Source of the DNA: a virus
DNA: 64,000 nt
IMG/VR virus record: IMGVR_UViG_3300027816_000052
Span: 188,480-252,479 of that record
Direction: 5' to 3' (one strand)
Shown: one piece after another, positions 51,254 to 57,222 of the stretch
Layout: every line of letters begins with the position of its first letter
Position numbering within the stretch: position 1 is the first letter of the stretch
Notes under the pieces: model-generated
What the model was told of the DNA's origin: nothing
Databases searched by the model: none
What the model saw: the letters and a program-made list of their open reading frames with translations, nothing else
Translations under genes and position numbers: made by a program

Positions 51254-51729
51254 ACATAACGTATATCGGCTAAACGCAGTATTTAAAAACTTTTGCGAGG
51301 GAAATAATTAATCAATTAAATAATAATAATTAAAAACAAAAAGTAAAATGGAAATCAAAACAAAATTTGACGTAAACAATTTGGTGAAAAGAAAATTCGA
51401 CACCAATTCAAAGAACCAGATGAGTGCTTTGGAAGTAATGGAAGTGATTGCACAAACTTGCTATGCAGGAACGCAGGTATTTTATTTGTGCAAACATGTA
51501 ATTGCTCAAAAGGAATTTGTAGAAAAGTATTCTGAAAAAGGAGAATTTACTTGGGTGATTGCTCACAGTATTTCACAAGAAGAAAATCAGGCAGGATGGA
51601 GAAAATACCGTGAAGATGAATTGATAGAAGCACCAAAAGAAGTGATTGACATTATACTTGGTAATTCTTAATTGTTCAATTGTGCGGTGGGAAAGTTTTT
51701 AAATATTGTCGTTTTAGCCGTTGTTATGC
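51254..51729 (+). repeat. attC site 4, unusually long (476 bp), encloses a gene
   Basis: R'' ACATAAC (51254-51260) and R' GTTATGC (51723-51729). Left arm CGGCTAAACGCAGTATTTA and right arm around TAAATATTGTCGTTTTAGCCG pair over ~28 bases. Between them lies a complete 107-residue ORF with ~40-90 bases either side. Sites known to me are ~55-145 bp. Confidence 0.75.
51348..51671 (+). CDS. Gene nested inside attC site 4
   Basis: 107 residues. Basic N-terminus (MEIKTKFDVNNLVKRKF), helical middle (SALEVMEVIAQTCYAG), then YSEKGEFTWVIAHSISQEEN and an acidic end. It sits between the two arms of the attC, so the whole gene would be the loop of the folded site. Inserted into an older attC, or a new cassette type; both are open. 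Function unknown. Confidence 0.65.
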   Translation: MEIKTKFDVNNLVKRKFDTNSKNQMSALEVMEVIAQTCYAGTQVFYLCKHVIAQKEFVEKYSEKGEFTWVIAHSISQEENQAGWRKYREDELIEAPKEVIDIILGNS

Positions 51730-51787
51730 GAAGGTGTGGCAACTCCAAAATTTCAAATTATAGACAAAACTTTCTTGCCACACTTTT
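51730..51787 (+). other. Cassette 5: ORF-less mini cassette body
   Basis: Only 58 bases lie between the R' core of site 4 and the R'' core of site 5, with no gene. The segment folds on itself: GCGAAGGTGTGGCAA (from 51728) pairs with TTGCCACACTTTTGC (ending 51790), with cores at the base. Confidence 0.7.
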
Positions 51788-51872
51788 GCATAACGGTTGT
51801 AAATATGAGAAGTAAATTTTACCTATAAAAATTAGATAAATCAAAATTTATTTCTTATATTTGTTGTTATAA
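51788..51872 (+). repeat. attC site 5
   Basis: R'' GCATAAC (51788-51794), R' GTTATAA (51866-51872), 85 bp. Arms pair over ~25 bases (left GTAAATATGAGAAGTAAATT). Related to site 1. Confidence 0.85.
51832..51863 (+). promoter_or_regulatory. Promoter-like element inside attC site 5
   Basis: TTAG (one mismatch to TTTG), 20 bases, TATATTTG (51856-51863). As in site 1, the implied start falls at the G/TT recombination point. Confidence 0.5.
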
Positions 51873-51903
51873 GTATGTAAAACAAACTAAATAATAATTA
51901 AAT

Positions 51904-52134
51904 ATGAAAATTGAAGGTCAAATTACGCTAGATGGTATATTATATACACTGTTTATTTTATTCTGTTTATTTTTAACAATAGGTAGTTCTATTAGTGGGT
52001 GGTGGTATTTATCACACTTTGGATTCAGTGTAAAACAATTTTTGGTAAATATTTTAGTTTCGTCTTCAACTTTATTTATGATCTGGATGATTTTCACTAA
52101 AATATTTATTATAAAAATAAACAGAATAAAGTAG
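51904..52134 (+). CDS. Cassette 6: small membrane protein
   Basis: 76 residues with two hydrophobic helices (GILYTLFILFCLFLTIGSSI and FLVNILVSSSTLFMIWMIF) and a basic C-terminus. The only clear membrane protein in the array. The promoter-like element in site 5 lies upstream. No family recognised. Confidence 0.7.
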   Translation: MKIEGQITLDGILYTLFILFCLFLTIGSSISGWWYLSHFGFSVKQFLVNILVSSSTLFMIWMIFTKIFIIKINRIK

Positions 52135-52147
52135 TTTGTTTTATTAC

Positions 52148-52278
52148 TTATAACGGTTGAGTATAACCGAAGGTGGGGATTAGAAGTGCCGAACCCTGAC
52201 TTACCTACAAAAGTAAATTAGAAGCACAATATCTGAATGTTGGAACTACACCCCACTTTTGGTTATACTTTGTTAGGT
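52148..52278 (+). repeat. attC site 6
   Basis: R'' TTATAAC (52148-52154), R' GTTAGGT (52272-52278), 131 bp. Arms GAGTATAACCGAAGGTGGGG and CCCCACTTTTGGTTATACTT pair with few mismatches. Confidence 0.85.
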
Positions 52279-52298
52279 GTATGTAAATTTTACGGATT

Positions 52299-52487
52299 AT
52301 GAAAGATATACAACTGTTAATTGATATGAAAGTTTCTTTAGGTAGGGAAACATTATTATTTCAGATACTTGGTAAGTATGGTGATAAAATACCAATGGAA
52401 CTTCAAGAAGAACTACGAAAATTGGCAGAAGAAGAAAGAAACTTTGGTGAAATGAAGAAACGAACTTTGAAGGGTGTGTTGGAGTAA
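52299..52487 (+). CDS. Cassette 7: small helical protein
   Basis: 62 residues, wholly helical and charged (RETLLFQILGKYGDKIPMEL, ELRKLAEEERNFGEMKKR). Similar in style to small antitoxin or regulatory proteins, but no DNA-binding motif is clear and no toxin partner is present. Confidence 0.65.
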   Translation: MKDIQLLIDMKVSLGRETLLFQILGKYGDKIPMELQEELRKLAEEERNFGEMKKRTLKGVLE

Positions 52488-52497
52488 AATTTATTAC

Positions 52498-52590
52498 ACC
52501 TAACGGTTGGGTGTATGAAACGTAGCCACGCACAATACTTAATATAAACCACAGACCTTAATTGGCTATGTTTTATACACGATGTTAGCA
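52498..52590 (+). repeat. attC site 7
   Basis: R'' ACCTAAC (52498-52504), an exact RYYYAAC, and R' GTTAGCA (52584-52590), 93 bp. Arms GTGTATGAAACGTAGCCA and TGGCTATGTTTTATACAC pair with G-T-type differences. Confidence 0.88.
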
Positions 52591-52634
52591 GTAGTACGGA
52601 TTTAAACTACAAATGCTCATTCGGAGAACTGAAC

Positions 52635-52652
52635 CTTTTTCTTTTCTTTTTT
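52635..52652 (+). repeat. Cassette 8 inner inverted repeat, left arm
   Basis: CTTTTTCTTTTCTTTTTT; exact reverse complement at 53888-53905 in the 3' end of the third gene of the cassette. Same motif as in cassette 1. Confidence 0.75.
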
Positions 52653-52696
52653 GTGGGTTGGACAAAATAAATTTGAAAAATTTAAAAATAAATAAT

Positions 52697-52930
52697 ATGA
52701 AATTAGAAACAATTGTAAAAGTTACACCAGATGGTGGAGTTGAAATTCCTTCTGATATGAAAGTTGGAACTGGATTGATGAATATGGTAAAAGAATTACG
52801 TGATAATGAATGGAGAACATTTGAACATCACGATAATTGGATTAAAAACGAACATTATCCAAATCCAACATTTGAACAACAATTTGATACAGGTAATGCT
52901 TATAAAGAAATGTTAAAAACTAAAATTTAA
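52697..52930 (+). CDS. Cassette 8, first gene: unknown protein
   Basis: 77 residues from ATG 52697. MKLETIVKVTPDGGVEIPSD reads like a small beta-hairpin start, then a polar Asn/His/Glu-rich part (EWRTFEHHDNWIKNEHYPNP). Four bases separate it from the second gene; the cassette carries three genes, more than any other here. Confidence 0.65.
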   Translation: MKLETIVKVTPDGGVEIPSDMKVGTGLMNMVKELRDNEWRTFEHHDNWIKNEHYPNPTFEQQFDTGNAYKEMLKTKI

Positions 52931-52934
52931 AACT

Positions 52935-53534
52935 ATGATGAAAATTGAAGCAAAAAAAGACGGTAAAGGAAACATTGTAATATCGGAAGATTCCTTTGAA
53001 ATGATACTGGCTTGTTTAGATAATCAAAAATTTGTTGGTGAACAGCCACAAAATGGTGATTCGCTTTCGGTAGGCGAAGACAACTATTGGAAAGGACAAG
53101 AAGATATTCAAAACACTATTGACCATTATAATAGAGAATGTAGAAAAATATTACATCAAAAATATGTTTTAAGAACAGAATCTGATGGTTATTTTCTTGC
53201 TAAAAAATATGAACATCAAACAGAAGATACTGAATGGACTGGTGAAGATGTTGGATTAGTGTATGAACTATTCAAAGATACAAGAATAATTTATAATGAA
53301 ACAAGAGATTTATTACCATTAGATGGTAGTGAAGAAATTAAGGAAGGAAGTACTCCAATTGGTAAAACAAAAGATGGGTGGATTGCAGTTGAACAAGAAT
53401 CAAGACCTTGGTTAATTGAAAGAGCATTGGGATATGATGGTGATTATTTAACAATTTCTGAAGATGGCAGTAAGAATAGACCTTGGAAACAAGATGAAAT
53501 TCGAAAAATTATAAACATATTTAATAATAAATAA
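52935..53534 (+). CDS. Cassette 8, second gene: unknown protein
   Basis: 199 residues. Helical N-terminal part, middle with YYKGQ-like polar turn absent of motifs, and a C-terminal ~45 residues (WLIERALGYDGDYLTISEDG, PWKQDEIRKIINIF). Acidic overall. No family identified. One base separates it from the third gene, so the three are co-expressed. Confidence 0.65.
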   Translation: MMKIEAKKDGKGNIVISEDSFEMILACLDNQKFVGEQPQNGDSLSVGEDNYWKGQEDIQNTIDHYNRECRKILHQKYVLRTESDGYFLAKKYEHQTEDTEWTGEDVGLVYELFKDTRIIYNETRDLLPLDGSEEIKEGSTPIGKTKDGWIAVEQESRPWLIERALGYDGDYLTISEDGSKNRPWKQDEIRKIINIFNNK

Positions 53535-53535
53535 A

Positions 53536-53943
53536 ATGGGAATATTTGATTGTTTAATAGATAAAGACAATGGAAAACCAAAATCTGATATGGAATATAT
53601 TTACAGATTAGATATGGTTTGGATACCTAACAAACTTGAAAGTAAACCAATTAAAATTGGAACGATAATGAATAATGTTATTCAACGAGATAATGGCAGT
53701 TATGAATTTACTTGTAAAGAAACTGGTGAAAGATTACAAGCAACTTATTCTTGGGCTTTGGCTGAAAACACACCAGAAAATGTTGAAAGAATAAAAATAT
53801 ATGATGATGAATATTTAAAATTCAAAGAATACGAAAGAAAAATAAATTCTTTGAGAAATAATATTATTACTCTTAAAGAGCGTGGAGAAAAAAGAAAAGA
53901 AAAAGATATTGCAGATGAAACTCAAATCGGAGAACAAATGTAG
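53536..53943 (+). CDS. Cassette 8, third gene with shared cassette-end tail
   Basis: 135 residues. N-terminal alpha/beta half, C-terminal helix. Its last ~20 residues (EKRKEKDIADETQIGEQM) match in style the end of the IleRS in cassette 1 (EKRKEKDLHVGTIFGNEM), because both are encoded by the same cassette-end sequence, one arm of the inner inverted repeat. The true protein may have been cut and given this tail. Confidence 0.7.
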   Translation: MGIFDCLIDKDNGKPKSDMEYIYRLDMVWIPNKLESKPIKIGTIMNNVIQRDNGSYEFTCKETGERLQATYSWALAENTPENVERIKIYDDEYLKFKEYERKINSLRNNIITLKERGEKRKEKDIADETQIGEQM

Positions 53944-53949
53944 TATTAC

Positions 53950-54008
53950 ACATAACGGTTCGGCGGGTTGCCGTTGTGCATTCAATAACGGCAACCCGAC
54001 TGTTATGC
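53950..54008 (+). repeat. attC site 8
   Basis: R'' ACATAAC (53950-53956), R' GTTATGC (54002-54008), 59 bp. Clean hairpin: CGGGTTGCCGTT and AACGGCAACCCG are perfect 12-base arms with an 11-base loop. Confidence 0.92.
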
Positions 54009-54048
54009 GGGGTCATTCTTTTTCACTCGGTAAAAAGCAAAAGGTACA

Positions 54049-54351
54049 ATGGCAAAAAGGAAGTTAGGCCCATCGAGCGGCAAGTGCTCCAAGTGCGGAG
54101 GTCACATCAGCATCAATCCACCAAGACCGTGCCGCCGCTGCTCAGGCGAAAAGCCTCAGGCGAGCTCGGAAAAGAAAGAGCGCGTGTTCACCGAGAGCGA
54201 GGTGAAGGCGATGGTGCGAGAGATTCTCGCAGAACAGGAACGACTGCATATAAGCGATGGATCCGGAGGACACGATATTGTGTGGGCGGTCGGGATCGGA
54301 GAGGTCGAGGCGGTGTTTAAAGCGCACGGCATTGTTCTCGATCCCGCATAA
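54049..54351 (+). CDS. Cassette 9: GC-rich zinc-ribbon protein
   Basis: 100 residues. CSKCGGHI and CRRCSGE form two CxxC zinc knuckles (residues ~13-35); a helix (EVKAMVREILAEQERL) and a short alpha/beta end follow. Its codons are GC-rich, unlike everything else in the window, so it came from a high-GC bacterium. The stop codon TAA is inside the R'' core of the next site. Possible regulator or nucleic-acid binder. Confidence 0.85.
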   Translation: MAKRKLGPSSGKCSKCGGHISINPPRPCRRCSGEKPQASSEKKERVFTESEVKAMVREILAEQERLHISDGSGGHDIVWAVGIGEVEAVFKAHGIVLDPA

Positions 54352-54475
54352 CGGTTGACGGTATGAAAAGTTGGGGATTAAAAGATATAAACTTTCGCAC
54401 CGATACAATGATAATTAATAGTACAAACCTTCGGGAACGCACACACGCCCCAATTTTTTATACCGTGTGTTATGC
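54346..54475 (+). repeat. attC site 9
   Basis: R'' GCATAAC (54346-54352), R' GTTATGC (54469-54475), 130 bp. Arms GGTATGAAAAGTTGGGG and CCCCAATTTTTTATACC pair well. The cassette 9 stop codon overlaps R''. Confidence 0.88.
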
Positions 54476-54496
54476 CCCGTTTTTATCCAATTTTTT

Positions 54497-54919
54497 ATGT
54501 TACAAGACGAATTAGCATTACAATATAAATACAAAAAACTTCCATCAGAATTATCTGACAAGGTAAGAAACCAATATTTGTCTGAAATACCAAAATGTTT
54601 GAATATCAATGGTGATTCTGAATTTGAGTTAAAAACAGCAAACGGTACAATAATTTCAAAAGGATATGAAAGAATTGTAATTGGAGATTATGGAGCGTTT
54701 ATTGAATTTAACAGAAATCAAGTTATTGACGAAAATATTTGTATTCAAAAGGGGCAAGAATATAGAATTAACGATGAAAAATATAGTAAGAATGTGAAAT
54801 ATTTTTGGTTGACTGCAAAAGATTCATCGTGTATAAAGATATATTTACAACAGAAAACGGTATCATACGCAGATTATAAACCAAATATGTATTACGTGTC
54901 TCCATTTGAGGTTTTTTAA
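54497..54919 (+). CDS. Cassette 10: unknown protein
   Basis: 140 residues from ATG 54497. Helical start (LQDELALQYKYKKLPSELSD), then a beta-rich domain (ANGTIISKGYERIVIGDYGA) and a Tyr-rich end (SYADYKPNMYYVSPFEVF). No known motif. Close in composition to neighbouring cassettes but not to cassette 9. Confidence 0.68.
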   Translation: MLQDELALQYKYKKLPSELSDKVRNQYLSEIPKCLNINGDSEFELKTANGTIISKGYERIVIGDYGAFIEFNRNQVIDENICIQKGQEYRINDEKYSKNVKYFWLTAKDSSCIKIYLQQKTVSYADYKPNMYYVSPFEVF

Positions 54920-54924
54920 ATGGG

Positions 54925-54978
54925 GAATAACGTCCGATGATAAACAATCGTTTTAATGTTGTTTATCATTTGTTATGT
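54925..54978 (+). repeat. attC site 10
   Basis: R'' GAATAAC (54925-54931), R' GTTATGT (54972-54978), 54 bp. ATGATAAACAA and TTGTTTATCAT are perfect 11-base arms. Sister of site 2. Confidence 0.9.
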
Positions 54979-55025
54979 GTAGGTGTGGATTATTAAGGTG
55001 GAATGTTTAATCGGAGAACTGAACA

Positions 55026-55046
55026 AAAATTTTAAAAGAAAAATTA
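55026..55046 (+). repeat. Cassette 11 inner inverted repeat, left arm
   Basis: 21 bases of A/T-rich sequence with an exact reverse complement at 55280-55300, whose first bases are the stop codon of the cassette gene. Almost the same repeat as in cassette 4. Confidence 0.88.
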
Positions 55047-55057
55047 ATATATAGATT

Positions 55058-55282
55058 ATGGGAAACATAGTTAAAAAATTTGAAAACTTTAAAGATGGGT
55101 TATACGTCACATGTAAAAACGCACCAGAAGATAATTACCAACTTCATAATAAAAAGGATTATTTGGTTATTAAATATGATAACCAACCGTATGGTGTTGG
55201 ACGAGTAACTATATTTAACCCTTCAAGTAGAAAGGAAGAAACATATCCTAAAACTATGTTTAGTGAACCATTTAACAAATAA
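55058..55282 (+). CDS. Cassette 11: small unknown protein
   Basis: 74 residues. Beta-rich (NFKDGLYVTCKNAPEDNYQL, KDYLVIKYDNQPYGVGRVTI), probably one small barrel or SH3-like fold. Bracketed by the perfect 21-bp inverted repeat. Cassette ends match those of cassette 4 over ~70 bases on each side. Confidence 0.7.
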   Translation: MGNIVKKFENFKDGLYVTCKNAPEDNYQLHNKKDYLVIKYDNQPYGVGRVTIFNPSSRKEETYPKTMFSEPFNK

Positions 55283-55340
55283 TTTTTCTTTTAAAATTTT
55301 AAACATAGATGTTGATTAGAACGATGGGTGGAACACTTAC

Positions 55341-55473
55341 ACATAACGTTTCGCAGCTTGGCGAGGTGCGGGATTTACAGCACTAAAGACGATTAGAATT
55401 ACAAATTTTTAAATAAAAAACAATATGTCAAACGAAGTACAAAACCCCGCATCTTGCCAAACTGCTGTTATAT
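55341..55473 (+). repeat. attC site 11
   Basis: R'' ACATAAC (55341-55347), R' GTTATAT (55467-55473), 133 bp. Arms around GCAGCTTGGCGAGGTGCGGG and CCCCGCATCTTGCCAAACTGC. The start codon of the next gene (55425) lies in its loop. Confidence 0.85.
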
Positions 55474-55706
55474 GCCGCCTTTTTGATTTGGGAAGGAAAG
55501 GGTTAACATGGGATTGGTCAAAATTGGAACTGAAAAAACAATACTTTATCAGTCGTGAAGATGTTTTGAATATGAATATGCTTTGGCAACTTGCACAAGG
55601 TGGTATAACTGAACAAGCACAATCTTTGAATGCAGAAGTATTGATTTGGGAAGATGTCATAAAAAACGGATGGTACTTGTTGCTGAGACCGCAAGGTGGC
55701 ATATAA
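55425..55706 (+). CDS. Cassette 12: gene starting inside the preceding attC
   Basis: 93 residues. The only ATG-type start in this frame upstream of the body (55425) is in the loop of attC site 11, and the right arm of that site encodes residues ~7-17. A later start (TTG near residue 22) would avoid this. The body has SKLELKKQYFISREDVL and a Gln-rich helix (GITEQAQSLNAEV). The stop TAA sits inside the next R''. If the first start is used, recombination would swap the N-terminus. Confidence 0.6.
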   Translation: MSNEVQNPASCQTAVICRLFDLGRKGLTWDWSKLELKKQYFISREDVLNMNMLWQLAQGGITEQAQSLNAEVLIWEDVIKNGWYLLLRPQGGI

Positions 55707-55834
55707 CGGTTTGCGTATTGCTGACGTTGCCAATTTGAAACACAAATGTTGAATTAAAAACAAAAAAATAAATATGAAAATCAGAGTTGAAGTTAAAGAC
55801 GAAGCTGGCAATGTTCAGCAATACGTTGTTAGGC
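55701..55834 (+). repeat. attC site 12
   Basis: R'' ATATAAC (55701-55707), R' GTTAGGC (55828-55834), 134 bp. Arms TTGCGTATTGCTGACGTTGC and GGCAATGTTCAGCAATACG pair almost fully. Next gene's start (55774) lies in its loop. Confidence 0.9.
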
Positions 55835-55992
55835 GCAGTTACTTGGTCAAATTTGTTGACCCGAAGAAAGAGTATCCTGTTACCTACACAATTAAACACG
55901 ATGGCACAAGAGTAAATGAACCTGCAATGCTCAAAGGCGAAGATTTAACCGAAAATCAAATTGCACAACTTTTCTCGAAGGGTTTGTTGTAA
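55774..55992 (+). CDS. Cassette 13: gene starting inside the preceding attC
   Basis: 72 residues. Start ATG 55774 is in the loop of attC site 12, and residues ~11-22 are encoded by the attC right arm (GNVQQYVVRRS). The body is a small beta plus helix domain (VKFVDPKKEYPVTYTIKHDG, EDLTENQIAQLFSKGLL). So its N-terminus is fixed by the neighbouring site. Function unknown. Confidence 0.7.
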   Translation: MKIRVEVKDEAGNVQQYVVRRSYLVKFVDPKKEYPVTYTIKHDGTRVNEPAMLKGEDLTENQIAQLFSKGLL

Positions 55993-55996
55993 TTGC

Positions 55997-56091
55997 GCCT
56001 AACGATTGGGTGTATATGTAGTTTTTTATTTGGAAATGTCAAAACTTATTCGTACCTTTGTAAAAAAAATTACATATACACCTTGTTATGT
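55997..56091 (+). repeat. attC site 13
   Basis: R'' GCCTAAC (55997-56003), an exact RYYYAAC, and R' GTTATGT (56085-56091), 95 bp. Arms GGGTGTATATGTAGTTTTTT and AAAAATTACATATACACC pair. A full promoter lies in its loop. Confidence 0.9.
56029..56060 (+). promoter_or_regulatory. Promoter inside attC site 13
   Basis: TTTG (56029-56032), exactly 20 bases, TACCTTTG (56053-56060). Full match. It would transcribe the last cassette and the recombinase. Confidence 0.75.
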
Positions 56092-56122
56092 ATAGTTTAT
56101 TCACAAATTAAAATAAAAGTTT

Positions 56123-56329
56123 ATGAAACAACCAAAAATTAAAATAACCGACATTCACGGTAAAGACTGGGGTATTAAAAAAGTAAAAACACTTCATTGG
56201 AATTTGGACGGAAAATTAAACACAATTCAAGTTGATTTTTCTGGAACTATGGATATGTATGATTTAGATGATGAAGGCGTTTTTACTAATCCACATGGTA
56301 ATATGAAAGGCGTTATCATTTGGGAATAA
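56123..56329 (+). CDS. Cassette 14: small unknown protein
   Basis: 68 residues; beta-rich (KIKITDIHGKDWGIKKVKTL, NTIQVDFSGTMDMYDLDDEG). Last cassette, transcribed from the promoter in site 13. Its own attC is only a left core, followed at once by the recombinase gene. Confidence 0.7.
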   Translation: MKQPKIKITDIHGKDWGIKKVKTLHWNLDGKLNTIQVDFSGTMDMYDLDDEGVFTNPHGNMKGVIIWE

Positions 56330-56334
56330 ATTAT

Positions 56335-56352
56335 ACATAACTAGTATATATA
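56335..56352 (+). repeat. Right attC half site (R'' core only)
   Basis: ACATAAC (56335-56341) then TAGTATATATAAG with no right arm or GTTA core before the recombinase. It would match, roughly, the left half site at 47761-47797 if the two ends were joined. Confidence 0.55.
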
Positions 56353-56387
56353 AGTAAGTATAATCTAACCACTTAAAAATAAAGGAC

Positions 56388-57188
56388 TTGAATAATAAAA
56401 TTATTAAGATTTGTGAAGAAAAGTTTATATATTTAAACTATTCACCAAGAACAAAAGATAATTATCTTTCACATATAAAAAATTTCTTAAATCACATTGG
56501 TAGTAAACAAGTAATACATTGTAATGCTCAAGATTTTCAATCCTATTTAGATAATTATAAATTCACTTCAACAGCACAACAAAACCAAATCATTAACGCA
56601 ATAAGATTTCTCTACAAATTTGGTCTTAATAAAAAATATGATAAAATATCGTTTAAAAGACCTAAATCTGAGAAGAAACTACCAAAAGTAATTGATTCAA
56701 ATTCAATCATTGATAAATTAAATAAGATTGATAATCTCAAACACAAAGCAATTCTCACCTTAACTTTTTCAGTTGGTCTACGAGTCTCAGAAATAATTAA
56801 TCTTAAAATAGAGGATATTGATTCCAAGCGAATGTTAATCCACATTAAGAACGCAAAAGGAAGAAAAGATAGAGTTGTTCCATTATCTCAAAATGTATTA
56901 AGACTATTAAGAACTTATTATAAAAATTATATCCCAAAGGAATATCTCTTCAATGGACAAAACAGTACTAAATATTCAATAGGTAGTTGTCAGAAAATAT
57001 ACAAAAAATATATTGAATCTGATGGACATATACACACACTTAGACACAGTTTTGCAACATCCTTATTAGAAAATGGAACAGATTTAAGAATTATTCAAAA
57101 AATTCTTGGTCATTCAAATGTTAAAACCACAGAAATATACACACACGTTTCAAATCAAATTTTGAACAAAATTAATTTGCCAGTTTGA
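56388..57188 (+). CDS. XerC/D-like tyrosine recombinase
   Basis: 266 residues; start is a TTG at 56388, no ATG is available. N-terminal SAM-like core-binding domain (YSPRTKDNYLSHIKNFL) and catalytic domain with Arg in GLRVSE (~131), the beta-hairpin Lys in KGRKDR, HTLRHSFAT (~215), LGHSNVKTTE with the second His and YTHV with the nucleophile Tyr (~250). All six catalytic residues are visible. It lacks the extra ~20-residue helix insertion of integron IntI. Short for a phage integrase. Best candidate to move the cassettes. Confidence 0.88.
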   Translation: MNNKIIKICEEKFIYLNYSPRTKDNYLSHIKNFLNHIGSKQVIHCNAQDFQSYLDNYKFTSTAQQNQIINAIRFLYKFGLNKKYDKISFKRPKSEKKLPKVIDSNSIIDKLNKIDNLKHKAILTLTFSVGLRVSEIINLKIEDIDSKRMLIHIKNAKGRKDRVVPLSQNVLRLLRTYYKNYIPKEYLFNGQNSTKYSIGSCQKIYKKYIESDGHIHTLRHSFATSLLENGTDLRIIQKILGHSNVKTTEIYTHVSNQILNKINLPV

Positions 57189-57207
57189 AAAGTTTTAGTT
57201 ATCTTTG
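57176..57207 (+). promoter_or_regulatory. Bacteroidota-type promoter after the recombinase
   Basis: TTTG (57176-57179), 20 bases, TATCTTTG (57200-57207). Full match. The -33 box lies in the end of the recombinase gene. Leader to ATG 57223 about 11 bases. Confidence 0.78.
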
Positions 57208-57222
57208 TCAAAAATAACAAAA

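Larger units (their letters stand above)
47758..57188 (+). mobile_element. Integron-like gene-cassette array with tyrosine recombinase
   Basis: About 9.4 kb of cassettes, each a small gene (rarely several or none) closed by an attC-like inverted-repeat site with R'' core xxxTAAC and R' core GTTAxxx. Thirteen complete sites, a half site at each end and 14 cassettes, all on the + strand. A XerC/D-type recombinase gene follows the last cassette. The genes are unrelated to each other and differ in base composition from phage and from one another, which is typical of integron cassettes. The recombinase being 3' of the array and in the same direction is not the classical layout. Confidence 0.8.

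Noticed and set aside
50785-52487. Small cassette genes as toxin-antitoxin pairs
   Set aside because: No known toxin or antitoxin motif and almost all cassettes hold a single gene.
53976-54320. Alternative frame across cassette 9 with Arg-rich product
   Set aside because: It begins in the attC hairpin and gives low-complexity Arg-Gly sequence; the zinc-ribbon frame is clearly the coding one.
49867-56091. The attC-like sites considered as CRISPR repeats or transposon ends
   Set aside because: Spacing is irregular, the sites are imperfect inverted repeats with variable loops and genes lie between them; no transposase and no target duplications are seen.
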